From contig NW_005196528.1 of assembly GCF_000372725.1 (NCBI RefSeq), forward strand, positions 371,936-435,935: a DNA stretch of 64,000 nucleotides. Reading direction: 5' to 3'. The notes under the pieces were generated by a model, which worked only from the letters and a program-made list of their open reading frames with translations, did not search any database and was not told the origin of the DNA. The position numbers were made by a program, and so were the translations under genes. This DNA is from Emiliania huxleyi CCMP1516 (lineage: Eukaryota > Haptophyta > Isochrysidales > Noelaerhabdaceae). Positions within the stretch are counted from its first letter, which is position 1. Every line of letters begins with the position of its first letter. This document shows, in pieces, positions 31,626 through 41,550 of the stretch.

Positions 31626-32119
31626 ATTCTGTACCTCGAGGTATACAAAGATGCATGCTGAGCTCGGGCCCGGCACTGCCAAAATAAGTACAGTATGCGC
31701 CCCCATGCTTGTCGGGCCGCGGCCGTGGGATTCGGGTAATGTGGACGATGCTCGAGATCTGAAAACACACGCGCCCCGTGTGTGTGACCCCGGGTCGTAG
31801 TGTTGCAGTTCCGGTTGTGCATCAGGACAGCTTTTGCACGACGCGCCGCTGCCACCGGACAGGAGTCGGCGAGATGATGCAAATGCCGGCAGACGCCGCG
31901 CCGACGAGGCCGAACCCAGGCAGCACCATTCGAGAGCCAGGGAGGAAGGATGAACTGCGAACTGACCGCGAATGGTATTGTTTATTGATCAACACTTTCG
32001 ATAGACCGAAAGTAAGATCGTTCGGTGCAGAAACCCCGGCCATGCCCATGTAACGCAATTGTGCTCGATTTTTTTGATTTTTTGGTCGAGATGTGTCTCC
32101 AAGTCTTCTGGACCCATCG
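31626..32119. other. Intergenic region, no gene seen
   Basis: Unique-looking sequence with T-rich stretch at 32067-32085 and no supported ORF. Confidence 0.5.
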
Positions 32120-33034
32120 ATGGCCGTCGCCTCGACGCCGCTCGTCGCGGCACCATCGTGCCCGGCCTGGGCGAAGCATCGTCGCGGGCGCCAGCCGCAG
32201 TTCGACGGCAAGCCGTGCGAGCCTGCCGAGGAGGAGGACATGTGGCTGTGCCTGGCCGACGGCCGCGCGCGCAGCACCGCCGACCTGAAGCGCCTGGCGA
32301 CAGCCGCTCGGGTGCGAGCGAAACGAGCAGGAGATGCAGCCGCCGCGAACACGCGCGATCGGCAGGCGCGCGACCAGCGCCGCCGGCAGCGTGAGCAGCA
32401 CGACCGGCGCGCAGCGCCGGCGGTCGCCAAGACCGTGCGCCCACAACGCGGCCAGTGCGGCTGCCCGGCGCACGCGGTGTGCGGCATGTGCGTCGACCAG
32501 GGCAAGCTCGCCGCGGCCGAGCAGGCGGCCATCGACCTGGAGACGCGCTTCCACGCCTCGACGAACGTCGTCATGGACCTGGAGCGGCCCGAGGACGAGA
32601 CGGCGGCGCTGCTGCAGCGCTGCGTGCACGTCTCCGACGAGACGAAGCGGCGGCTGCTGGGCGAGTGGAGCGACGAGCGCATGGCGCACGCGCTGCCGCT
32701 GCACGCATGCGCCTCGTGCGGCGTGCGGGACCCGTCGCTGACGTACACGCGGGTTGACGTGTCGGCGCTGCCGCGTACTGTGTCTGTGCGCGTAGCCGGC
32801 GGCGAAGACGAGACGCGGCACGTGTTTGAGCTCTCGCCCGAGCAGTGCGCTAAGTATCGAGGTCTTCAAAACAAAAAGGTGAAATTTAGAAAAGGAGTTG
32901 CGGTGTTGATCGCCGCGGGAGCCCTCTTATTGTCGCTGGTGCCAGTCGTCGTGCGAACTTTTTTCTTTCACCCTCGAATTCTTCCCATCGTGGCCCAAAA
33001 AAAAAGTTGTCTGCTGTGCCTTTTGTGGTGCTAG
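32120..33034 (+). CDS. Cys-rich protein, possibly Helitron/TE N-terminal fragment
   Basis: ATG 32120 opens MAVASTPLVAAPSCPAWAKH, then a basic region (ARDQRRRQREQHDRRAAPAV) and two Cys clusters (RGQCGCPAHAVCGMCVDQ and LHACASCGVRDPSLTY). The second cluster with a following VDVSALP strand reminds me of the zinc-containing region ahead of Helitron helicases, but this is pattern memory. After about 32890 the composition turns AT-rich and hydrophobic (VAVLIAAGALLLSLVPVVV), which may be a chance continuation past a truncation point. It could instead be a genuine membrane anchor. Confidence 0.4.
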   Translation: MAVASTPLVAAPSCPAWAKHRRGRQPQFDGKPCEPAEEEDMWLCLADGRARSTADLKRLATAARVRAKRAGDAAAANTRDRQARDQRRRQREQHDRRAAPAVAKTVRPQRGQCGCPAHAVCGMCVDQGKLAAAEQAAIDLETRFHASTNVVMDLERPEDETAALLQRCVHVSDETKRRLLGEWSDERMAHALPLHACASCGVRDPSLTYTRVDVSALPRTVSVRVAGGEDETRHVFELSPEQCAKYRGLQNKKVKFRKGVAVLIAAGALLLSLVPVVVRTFFFHPRILPIVAQKKSCLLCLLWC

Positions 33035-33130
33035 TTCGTGCCAGTCTGCTGTGAGAGGGGCTTGTCTTCGTAGAATTCTTCCATTGGAGCCTTTCGCGGG
33101 TTGTAAGCCGTGTGTACGTGGTGTGTGTAT

Positions 33131-35872
33131 ATGCTGCACGACGTCGCCCACACATCCGCGTCGCTCCCGCCTCACGAGGTGCGCGCGTCGCCCGCGACGC
33201 TGGCTGCGCTGGGCGTTGACTGCTATGCGCCGGACCTGCTCGTCGCTGGTGCGCTTCCGTGCTGGGCGGCGCCCGAGGCTGGCCTGCCGCCGGGTGCAGT
33301 CGCGCTTCCCGCCTGGATGTGCGATGCGGTGGGCGTGCACTCCGGCGGACAGGTGCATGTCGGAACGCGTAGCGGCGGGAGCGCCCGTCTCGCGCGCATT
33401 GACCTCGACGTACTCGACTCTTTGGCGGGGGATGCACTGCCGGCCTCTGGCAATGTGGTGGCCGCAGCCCTGCGACGTCAGCTACCGGGCCTGAGGCCTG
33501 GCGTCGGCGACCTCATCGCTGTGCGACTCCTCAGTGGCGTGGTCGCGCTGCGCGTTCGAGCGCTCGAGGCGGGAGCCGAGCCTGCGGGCACCGCGGCGAG
33601 CAGCGGAGGCACTGTGGGTGCGGTTGACGCGGAGACTCTGATCTCACTGCGGCCAGCGGCGGCGGCGGCGGCGGCGGGCAGGCCCGAGACGCCATTTGCG
33701 ACGTCGTTGGAGGCGGTTGCGTCGTCGGGTGCAGCGCCCGGTGAGGGCAGAGGCAGCGACGGCGGTGGGGCGCGCGGGAGGGCGGTGGTGGAGCGGATGT
33801 GGGCAGAGGTGGAGGCGCGGCTGCCGCCCGCGAAGAGGGCAGAGGGAGAGGAGGAGCGCGCGATGCGCGCCCACGCCGCGCGCGGTCGTCACCTCCTGCT
33901 CACCGGCCCGCCAGGAGCTGGCAAGGGGCGCGCGCTGCGCGCGCTGTGCCGGCGGGCGGCGGCGCACGGCGCGCACGTCGTCTCGCTCTCGTGCCTGCGG
34001 CTGGTCGGCGACACTGTCGAGCTGGAGGCGGCGCTCGACGAAGCGTTTGCCAACGTCGCGCCGCGCGAGGCCGCCGCCGCCGCGCCGCCGGCGCCGCCGC
34101 CGCCGCTGGGAGGGCCGGAGGAGTACGTGGAGGTGCCTCTGCTCTTCGCTCCACGGCAGGGCGAGGCGGCGCAGGGGGGCGAGGCGGCGTCGGAGGGCGG
34201 CGGTCGAGCCGCAGGTGCCGAGGCTGCGGCGCGCGGCGGCGACGAAGACGCGCCGCTCCGCCTCCTCCTCCTCGACGGCCTCGATGCGCTCAGCCTCGCC
34301 GAGCCGTCTCGGAGCGGTTCCGTCGACGATGAGCGGCTCGGCTTTGCCGCGGCGCGGCTGGTGGCGCGGCTGCGCGATGCTGCGGAGCGGCCGCTGCTGG
34401 CGGTGGGCGCCGCGACAGACCCACGCAGGCTGCCGCCCGCCCTCCTCTCCAACGACGGCGGCTTCAGCGCGCCCTTCTTCCTTGGCCCTCCCGGCCGCGA
34501 CGAGCGCACAGAGATGCTCCGTTTGCTGCTCGCGCCGCCCGCCCCTCTGCCGGGCGAAGAGGCGTCGGGCGAGGCGGCGGACGCGGCGGCACTGGCTGCC
34601 CGGCTGAGCTGCCGCACCGCCGGGCGCGGCCCGCGCGAGTTGGGCCGTTTGGTGGCCCTCGCCCGCATCTTTGCCACCTCTCGAAGGCTGCGGGCGGCGT
34701 CGGCCGCCGCCGAGGAGAGGGGCGAGGCAGGCGGCGGCAACGAGGCGACGGCTGCTGCGGCCCTCTCTCGCCCGGCTGCGGGGTGGGAGCGCCTCCCTCC
34801 GTGCTGGGAGGATTGCTCCCGCGCGTGGGCAGCTTGGTCCGCCTCGTTGGCGGGCACGGCAGGCGCGGGATTCAGCGCGGGCGCGCCGCACGTGGGCGGC
34901 GCCGAGGTTGGCGGTTACTCGGCGCTGCGCGAGCGGCTGCACCGACTCATCACGTGGCCGGCCGAGCGGCCCGACGCGTACGCACGGCTCGGCATCGCTC
35001 CTCCGGGCGGCGCGCTCCTACTCGGCCCGCCCGGCAACGGCAAGACGCTTCTCGCGCATGCGGCGGCCACCGCATCGGGGTGCACCGTGCTGAGCGCCAA
35101 GGGGCCGGCGCTCTTTGGGGAGTACGTGGGCGACACCGAGGCTGCCATCCGAGAGCTCTTCCGGCAGGCGCGCGAGTGCGCGCCTTCGCTTGTCGTGATC
35201 GACGAGATCGACACGCTCGGCGCGCGGCGCGGCGGCGACGCGGGGGGCGGCGAGGGCGAGGGCGAGGGCGGTACGGCGGTGGCGCGGCGCGCGCTGTCGG
35301 CGCTGCTCAACGAGCTCGACGGCCTGAGCGGCCGTGCGGGTGTCTTCCTCCTCGGATGCACGAGCCAGCCGGAGGCGCTCGACGCGGCGCTGCTCCGGCC
35401 GGGCCGCCTCGACGAGTTGCTGCTGGTGGGCCACCCGGACGAGGCGGACCGGCGGGCCATCCTCGCCGTCCACTGCGCCCGGCTGCGGCTCGACGCCGAC
35501 GTCGACCTCGCAGCCCTCGCGCGCCGCACGTGCCGTTTCTCGTGCGCCGCGCTCTCGGCCCTCTGCCGCGAGGCGGCGGTGGCGATGCTCGGCCGCGGTT
35601 TTGGTGGCACGACGCACCGCGCTGCGTGCGTCGAGGGCGAGGGCGAGGGCGAGGGCGAGGGCGAGGGCGAGGGCGAGGGTGAGGACGAGAGTGGCGAGGG
35701 TGGGGGGCTCGACGACGCTATGGCGGCGGAGGTCGGCGAGTTCTGTGTGGCGGCGGCGGACTTTGAGAGCGCGCTGGAGGTGATCTGCGCGGCGCAGGTG
35801 CTGCCGGCCGGGGCGCACGAGGAGCTCACCAAACGCTACGACGCCTTCCTGCAGAAACGTCGACGCCCGTGA
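33131..35872 (+). CDS. Double-AAA ATPase (CDC48/AFG2-like), intronless
   Basis: 913 residues from ATG 33131 (MLHDVAHTSASLPPHEVR). Residues 10-170 resemble a CDC48-type N domain (LPPGAVALPAWMCDAVGVHS, GDLIAVRLL). AAA domain 1 has a Walker A (LLLTGPPGAGKGRALRAL, about residue 258) but a degenerate Walker B (LLLLDGLDAL, no Glu), suggesting binding without hydrolysis. Domain 2 is complete: LLLGPPGNGKTLLAHAAATA (about 631), LVVIDEIDTLG (about 689), sensor and SRH (FLLGCTSQPEALDAALLRPG). The lead-in GGYSALRERLHRLITWPAER is typical of type II AAA+ such as AFG2/SPATA5. An (EG)n microsatellite at 35636-35690 encodes an acidic loop. The lack of introns contrasts with most neighbours, so retroposition is possible. 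Confidence 0.85.
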   Translation: MLHDVAHTSASLPPHEVRASPATLAALGVDCYAPDLLVAGALPCWAAPEAGLPPGAVALPAWMCDAVGVHSGGQVHVGTRSGGSARLARIDLDVLDSLAGDALPASGNVVAAALRRQLPGLRPGVGDLIAVRLLSGVVALRVRALEAGAEPAGTAASSGGTVGAVDAETLISLRPAAAAAAAGRPETPFATSLEAVASSGAAPGEGRGSDGGGARGRAVVERMWAEVEARLPPAKRAEGEEERAMRAHAARGRHLLLTGPPGAGKGRALRALCRRAAAHGAHVVSLSCLRLVGDTVELEAALDEAFANVAPREAAAAAPPAPPPPLGGPEEYVEVPLLFAPRQGEAAQGGEAASEGGGRAAGAEAAARGGDEDAPLRLLLLDGLDALSLAEPSRSGSVDDERLGFAAARLVARLRDAAERPLLAVGAATDPRRLPPALLSNDGGFSAPFFLGPPGRDERTEMLRLLLAPPAPLPGEEASGEAADAAALAARLSCRTAGRGPRELGRLVALARIFATSRRLRAASAAAEERGEAGGGNEATAAAALSRPAAGWERLPPCWEDCSRAWAAWSASLAGTAGAGFSAGAPHVGGAEVGGYSALRERLHRLITWPAERPDAYARLGIAPPGGALLLGPPGNGKTLLAHAAATASGCTVLSAKGPALFGEYVGDTEAAIRELFRQARECAPSLVVIDEIDTLGARRGGDAGGGEGEGEGGTAVARRALSALLNELDGLSGRAGVFLLGCTSQPEALDAALLRPGRLDELLLVGHPDEADRRAILAVHCARLRLDADVDLAALARRTCRFSCAALSALCREAAVAMLGRGFGGTTHRAACVEGEGEGEGEGEGEGEGEDESGEGGGLDDAMAAEVGEFCVAAADFESALEVICAAQVLPAGAHEELTKRYDAFLQKRRRP

Positions 35873-35996
35873 CCCGGCTGTCTGCTGTCCATTATTTAAC
35901 CCTTCACGGGTGACAGCACGCAGTTTTGCCGATGTTAAACCTTTCGGGGCTTGCTCGCTCTGTTGAAAAAAAGAAAAATCCGCGCGAGAGCACATC

Positions 35997-37208
35997 GTGC
36001 TGCCCTTGCCTTCCGCTCGTTCCGAGATGCTGTGTAGGCACGTTCGTAGAACAGCCGTCGCCGCGGGCAGAAGAGCGCTGTCGTCGGCACCGCCCATTCC
36101 GCCGAACGAGCTGCGGCTGCTACAGCAGGTCTCGCGGCTCGAGAGCCGCGTGCACGAGCTCGAGGAGGCGCTGCCAGCGCGAGTGCAGCCGGCGCGGATC
36201 ACAAACTGGGATGAGCTCGGGTTCGGGATCACGCCGACGAACGGCCACGTGCGCTACACCTGGTCGGCCAAGACCTCGGCGTGGGATGCCGGCCGCTTCA
36301 TCACGGACCCATACATCAACCTGCACGTGCATGCGGGCGTCCTGCACTATGGCATGACGCTCTTCGAGGGGTGCAAGGCGTTTCGCTGCAAGGACGGCAA
36401 GGTGCGCGTGTGTAACCTCGGTGCGAACGCGGCGCGGCTACAGCGCGGCGCCAACCGCCTCGTCATGGCGCCGGTGCCGTCGAAGCTCTTTGTTGAGGCG
36501 GTGCACTGGGCGGTGCGCGCAAACGCGGAGTACGTGCCTCCGTACGGCTCGGGCGGCTCGCTCTACATCCGGCCGTTCCTGATCGGCTCGTCGCCCGTCC
36601 TCGGGCTGCAGCCCTGCTCCGAGTTCTCCTTCCTCGTCTCGGTCATCCCGGTGGGCAACTACTTTGGGAAGGGCCCGATCCAGGGGATCGACGCCAAGAT
36701 CATGACCGAGTTCGACCGCGCGGCGCCAAAGGGGACGGGCGACGTCAAGGCGGGGGGCAACTACGCGGCCGACCTGCTGCCGCTCAAGCACGCCAAGAGC
36801 GAGGGCTACGGCACCACCCTCTACCTCGACTCGAGCGAGCACAAGTACGTCGAGGAGTTTTCCGTCTCCAACCTGCTCGGCATTGACAAAGACGGAAAGT
36901 ACGTCACGCCGCGCACGAGCTCGATCCTGCCCTCCATCACGAACGAGATGCTCATGGCGATCGCCGAGGATCGGGGCATCCCCGTCGAGCAGCGCCCGCT
37001 CGAGTGGGGCGAGCTCAAGACCTTCAGCGAGGTTGGCGCGTGCGGCACCGCCACCGTCGTCGCGCCGATCCGGTCCATCACCGACGTCGAGCGCAAGTAC
37101 GAGTTCGGCGGCTTCGAGACGCTCAACCAGCTGCGCGAGGGGCTGCAGTCGGTGCAGCACGGCGAGGCGGAGGACAAGTGGGGCTGGATGGTGGAGGTGG
37201 CGTGCTGA
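35997..37208 (+). CDS. BCAT: Branched-chain amino acid aminotransferase (class IV PLP)
   Basis: Transfers the amino group of Leu, Ile and Val to 2-oxoglutarate. A single exon of 403 codons. The N-terminus (MLCRHVRRTAVAAGRRALSS, ATG at 36027; an earlier ATG is at 35997) is Arg/Ala/Ser-rich without acids, as expected of a mitochondrial or plastid transit peptide. Family motifs: INLHVHAGVLHYGMTLFEGC, GSLYIRPFLIGS, the PLP lysine in GDVKAGGNYAADLLPLKHAK (about residue 250), YVEEFSVSNLLG, RTSSILPSITNEML and the C-terminal EVGACGTATVVAPI and EDKWGWM. It is complete and intact, and follows the AAA gene by about 120 bp in the same orientation. That is a short spacer for this window. Confidence 0.96.
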   Translation: MLPLPSARSEMLCRHVRRTAVAAGRRALSSAPPIPPNELRLLQQVSRLESRVHELEEALPARVQPARITNWDELGFGITPTNGHVRYTWSAKTSAWDAGRFITDPYINLHVHAGVLHYGMTLFEGCKAFRCKDGKVRVCNLGANAARLQRGANRLVMAPVPSKLFVEAVHWAVRANAEYVPPYGSGGSLYIRPFLIGSSPVLGLQPCSEFSFLVSVIPVGNYFGKGPIQGIDAKIMTEFDRAAPKGTGDVKAGGNYAADLLPLKHAKSEGYGTTLYLDSSEHKYVEEFSVSNLLGIDKDGKYVTPRTSSILPSITNEMLMAIAEDRGIPVEQRPLEWGELKTFSEVGACGTATVVAPIRSITDVERKYEFGGFETLNQLREGLQSVQHGEAEDKWGWMVEVAC

Positions 37209-37916
37209 TCCTGATGCCGTCTCGACAGGCGGGTGGTGGCGCTCTTGTTTCATATCTCTATCGCCGGGCTCCCGGGGCGAGCACGGGGCAGCGCTGCCCG
37301 GCTCGGGCATGCCGATCGTTCCGCATCGATCCGATCGATTCGTACGGAGTTATTCGTCACCGGTTATTTCCGGTCGTTTCGTGTTATCTTTATACCTTAA
37401 GGTATAGTGTGAGTCTCACATGGTTGATGGACATTCATGTTCACACTTCTTCTGAACTCGCCCGGCCACTAGCACTTGACTTAGCACACTTGCACGTTGC
37501 ACACTTCGACTTCCCCGCCGCGGCTCCCGCAGAGACATTTGAAGACAGAGTCACTCGCGTGTGCACACACCCACACACACAGGTGAGGAGGTGTCACATA
37601 AGTGGACACAGCAGACACAGCGCACAGCGCAGCACCCGACCGTCACACACTTGCGACTTGGCCCGACCCGCCAACCCACGACACGCTCACGGCAACGCAC
37701 GATCGCACGTCTTGTCTCTTGACTGTCTCCAAAATCACTAAAACTCGAGCTAACGCGAGAGGGGGGGGGGGGCGGGGGGGGAGTACGCTCACCGGCCTCA
37801 TACCGCTCTCCATATCTCCACGGATTTGGACACTGGTGCCTGGAGCCAGCCTGTCTCGAGCACCCCGGCGTGAAGCGCTCGTTGACATCGAGAGCAATTG
37901 GCACCGATTACCACGG
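37209..37916. other. Intergenic region, no gene seen
   Basis: 3' flank of the aminotransferase, a small dyad (ataccttaaggtat) at 37390-37403, and a G run at 37762-37780. No ORF with protein-like composition. Confidence 0.55.
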
Positions 37917-38375
37917 CTACTTGAGTGTATCGCCGGGTAGCTTGGCGAAGCGAGGCGGCCGGCGCCGGCCCCGGAGGCGGCTGCAGTAAGAGCAGCGAGG
38001 CAGAAGTTCGTCCAAGGCGTATTGAGCAGGCTGCCATCGAGCAGCGCGCCATGCGGGCCTGCCGCCGGCGACGCGATTGGAGAGCCAGCAGGCCTCGCAG
38101 AGGTAGGTGCTGAGGAGGGCCATCGCGAGGCGGTCCGCGCCGGCCCTGCAGGCCGTCACAGAGAGCCTGGCGAGGCTGTACAGAATGCCGAGAGCATACT
38201 GAGCAGGCTGCCGTCGAGCGACGAGCCATGCTGGCTCGTCGCAGGCGATGAGGTCGAGAAGCCGATCGGAGCGTCGCAGAGGCTGCCGACCACTGCCGTT
38301 CGCCCTCGGTCGGGACCAGGGGTGGAAGGCAAGCTTCCTGGCGTTTCTGGCGAGCGTCCAGACGTCGCAGAGCAT
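37917..38375 (-). CDS. Hypothetical protein with two internal repeats
   Basis: 152 codons on the minus strand. Two similar segments, DEPAWLVARRQPAQYALGIL and GGRPAWRAARWQPAQYALDE, lie about 62 residues apart. At DNA level a diverged duplication of about 180 bp underlies them (around 37985-38120 and 38170-38300). The repeat could be coding or simply a non-coding tandem duplication with an open frame through it. No family recognised. Confidence 0.3.
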   Translation of the reverse strand: MLCDVWTLARNARKLAFHPWSRPRANGSGRQPLRRSDRLLDLIACDEPAWLVARRQPAQYALGILYSLARLSVTACRAGADRLAMALLSTYLCEACWLSNRVAGGRPAWRAARWQPAQYALDELLPRCSYCSRLRGRRRPPRFAKLPGDTLK

Positions 38376-38632
38376 CCGGCAGGCGCGCTGCGACCCAAAT
38401 TTTTGCTCACCGCACGGCCGTGCGAGCCGTCGGTCGGTGGTAATGGTCGGCGTCGGCGCCGGCGGTGGGCGTCATATACATGTGGCGGCCGTGGGACTAG
38501 CCATTGTGCGAATTTCGGACGTCCCTCGTCTGGGCACTGGGGTGTAGAAGCAGTACTTGCCCCAACTAAAAGAAAATTTTCCCCACGGATGAAAAAAACA
38601 GACTAGGTCGAAGACAGCGCACAACAGAGACA

Positions 38633-41036
38633 ATGGTGTGTCTCACGCCCGCCACTGCCGCCACAGCCCTTTTGCTCACGCTCACGCCGCACTCCCCCGT
38701 CCCCGCAGCGCAAGGCACCGGCGCCTCGGCTTGCGCCGGGCCCTGTCAACCTTCCCTCGCTCAAGAAGGAGTATGGCGGCATCGACCCCGACCTGCTGAT
38801 CGTGCCAAAGGGGCAAGCGGTGTGGGGTGGCAAGAAGGAGGTCGCGGACGACACCACCACCGCTGCCGCTGCAAAGGCGGCAGCGGAGCGCTCGCGCACG
38901 GCGGCGCGCGCCGAGGAGGCGAGGAACGCCGCAGAGGCGGCCAAGGTGGCCGAGGAGGAGGCGGCGCGCGCAGTCGAGGAGCTCGCCTCGCGCGCCGCTG
39001 CTGCGCGCGAGCGCGCCTCCAAGATTGCGCGCGAGGCGGCTGAGCGGGACAGTCTGCTCAGCTCGCTCGAGCAGGACGGCAAGCGCGACTCGCCTGCATC
39101 CAGCGCCACGCGTGACGCGGCTGACGAGCGCTCTTCCGAGCGGCGATCACACGGATGGGCCGACGACCAGGAGGCGGGCGAGATGGACTTTTCGGCGCCC
39201 GCGTTTGCGACGCGGCTATCCGGCGCGAGCTACGCCGGGTCCCCTCCCTCCGACGGCGGAAACTCCGAGGGCAAGGCGCCCTCGGAGGAGGGTGAGCCGG
39301 CGCCTCCACCGCCGTGCGGCGAGTTTTCCGACGAGAGCCCCGCTGGGCGGGGCGGTCGGAGGAGCCTCTACCAGCGGCTCGAGCTCGTCCGAGCGGAGCT
39401 GGAGCTGCCACACGGCATGCCGATGGCGGCGCTGCTGCGGCAAGCCAACGAGGCGATGGGCATGGAGGCGACCGGCTCGCTGCCCGAGCAGGTCGCCGCG
39501 CTGCTCGAGGCGATGGGCATCTCAGAGACGGAGGAGGGGGCCTCTCCCCTCCCGCCGCCGCCCAAGCCGATGCAGCCGAGAGGGAGCGGCGCCGATGCGC
39601 CGCGGAGGCGCGTGGCGGAGCCGAGCGCGCTCAACGGCTTTGGCGAGCCGCCTCGACTCTCGGGTCTGCCTCCGGAGCCGCCGCCGCCGCCGCCTCAAGT
39701 CATGATGCTCACGCGGCCGTCGGCCAACTCGGCGGAGGAGGCGCCCGGCGCCGCGCCTGCGGGCGAGGACGGCGCCGCTGCACCTGCGGGGGCCGCTCCC
39801 AATGGGACGGCCAACGGGACGGGGGCGGCCGAGCCGGCGGCGGGCAACAAGCCCGACTTCGCTGCGATGACGCTCGAGGAGAAGGAGGCGTACTACGCTG
39901 AGGTGCGCGCCCGCATCATGGGGACGACGGGCGCAAAGAAGGGCGGTCGCGGCGGCGGAGGCAGCGGAGGCCGCGGCGGGCGCGGTGCGCAGGAGGGTTG
40001 GAGGCGGGAGGGCGAGGCCAAGGGCGCCGAGGCGAGTGGCGCGGGCAAGGGGCGGGGCGGCAACGGGGGCGGCGGCGGCGGCGGCAAGGGGGGCGGCAGC
40101 GGCGGCGGCAAGGGGGGCGGCAGCGGCGGCGGCAACGGGGGCGGCGGCGGCGGCGGCAAGGGGGGCGGCAGCGGCGGCGGCAAGGGGGGCGGCAGCGGCG
40201 GCGGCAAGGGGGGCGGCAGCGGCGGCGGCAAGGGGGGCGGCAGCGGCGGCGGCAAGGGCTCCAAGGAGAAGGGCGGCCAGGCGGACGGCAAGGAGAAGGT
40301 GGCGAAGCCGGACGGCAAGGAGAAGGACGGCCAGGCGGACGGCAAGGAGAAGGTGGCGAAGCCGGACGGCAAGGAGAAGGTGGCGAAGCCGGACGGCAAG
40401 GAGAAGGTGGCGAAGCCGGACGGCAAGGAGAAGGTGGCGAAGCCAGCGAGCGGCAAGGGCGGGCAGCCCGACAAGCCGCGCCCGCCGCAGCCCGAGAAGC
40501 AGTCGCGGCAGCAGCAGCCGGCGGATGCGAAGCCGCCACCCAAGCAGAGGACGGCTCAGCCCGCGCGCGCAAAGTCGGACGGGGGCGCCGGCGGCCGAAG
40601 GGGCGGCGAAGAGTCGGCCGAAGGGGCGGCGGACGGGGCCCAGGCGGAGGGTAAGCGGCCCCGCGGCGGCCGGGAGCGCGAGAGAGCCAAGCAGGCGGCT
40701 GCGGCGGAGCGGGCGGCTGCGGCGGAGCGCGGGGCGGAGGCGGAGTGTGCGGGCCCGCCGGAGGGCGACGCGTCCGACGGTGGCGGCCCCTCCTCGGAGG
40801 ACGAGGCCGTGCGGCAGGGTGGCGCCACGAGCCGGCCGAGGCAGACGCAGAGGCCGCTAGGCAGGCGCCGCGGCTCCTCCGGCAAGAGCCAGGCGAGCGA
40901 CAAGGGCGCGATGAGTGCGCCCTCCGATGCCGCGCCGCCGCCAGAGGCGCCTTCCGGAGGACGTGGCGGGCGCGGCAGCCGAGGCGGGAGGGGAGGCAGG
41001 AAGGGTGGCCGAGCGAGCAGCGAGTCGCCATCTTGA
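38633..41036 (+). CDS. BAT2_N/SUZ-domain low-complexity RNA-associated protein
   Basis: Exon 2 (38709-41036) opens after an acceptor (gtccccgcag) with RKAPAPRLAPGPVNLPSLKK, then EYGGIDPDLLIVPKGQAVWG, the conserved BAT2/PRRC2 N-terminal motif (NLPS ... VPKG ... WG). Exon 2 is in phase 0, and the ATG at 38633-38635 is followed at once by GT, so exon 1 may contribute only the initiator Met. A coiled, Ala/Glu-rich region follows (EEARNAAEAAKVAEEEAARA). Near residue 390 is DFAAMTLEEKEAYYAEVRAR followed by IMG, a good SUZ motif, which binds RNA. The C-terminal half is Gly/Lys-rich minisatellite-encoded sequence plus RGG-like ends (GGRGGRGSRGGRGGRKGGRA). A role in mRNA binding or translation is inferred. 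Confidence 0.75.
40060..40445 (+). repeat. Two coding minisatellites (GGGKGGGS and DGKEKVAKP units)
   Basis: 40060-40255 repeats a 24-bp unit (ggcggcggcaaggggggcgg plus cagc). 40263-40445 repeats a 27-bp unit encoding DGKEKVAKP, with one QADGKEK variant alternating. Both stay in frame. Confidence 0.93.
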
Positions 41037-41550
41037 GCGAAGGCGTCGACGACGGGGCAAATGGTCGATCTTGGGGTCGGTTTCGCCGCCGGCGCTGCGC
41101 CCGGAGTCGAGCCTCCCTCCTGCGCCGCCCTCCGCCAGGGCTCCGACTCTCACATTTCAGAGAGGTTCGATGTTCGAATGGAGAGTCGCGTCGTGCTGTA
41201 GAGTACCGTAAATCGCGAAAGCCGTGTAAACAGTAAAGCCGTAGGAGCTGAGATGATGTTGTGGCGGGCAGCCGCCAGCCCGGGGCGGGGCACGGCTCGG
41301 CCTCGCCCTCGGCTGACGGCTCGGCAACCGGCATATGTGTGTGTGTTGTGAAGCGTGGTATTTTCTCGTCACACACACAGAGAACACGACGGCCACAGAG
41401 CGGGAGCCGCTTCTAGCTCCCTGGTCCACGCTATTGTTTGCGCCTCGTGCATCTCCCGCGTCTTTTTTCTCTCTATTCCCCGTGTGTGTGGTTTTCGCGC
41501 GGGGCGCCGGGGTCCGTCCCCGCCTCGCCCCTCGCGTGGTACAGCCTCTC
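41037..41550. other. Convergent intergenic region, no gene seen
   Basis: Between the stop of the SUZ gene and the stop of the acyltransferase on the other strand. Only short compositional ORFs. Confidence 0.6.

Noticed and set aside
33644..36232. Long minus-strand ORFs opposite the AAA ATPase and BCAT
   Set aside because: Mirror frames of GC-rich coding sequence; Arg/Ala-rich without motifs.
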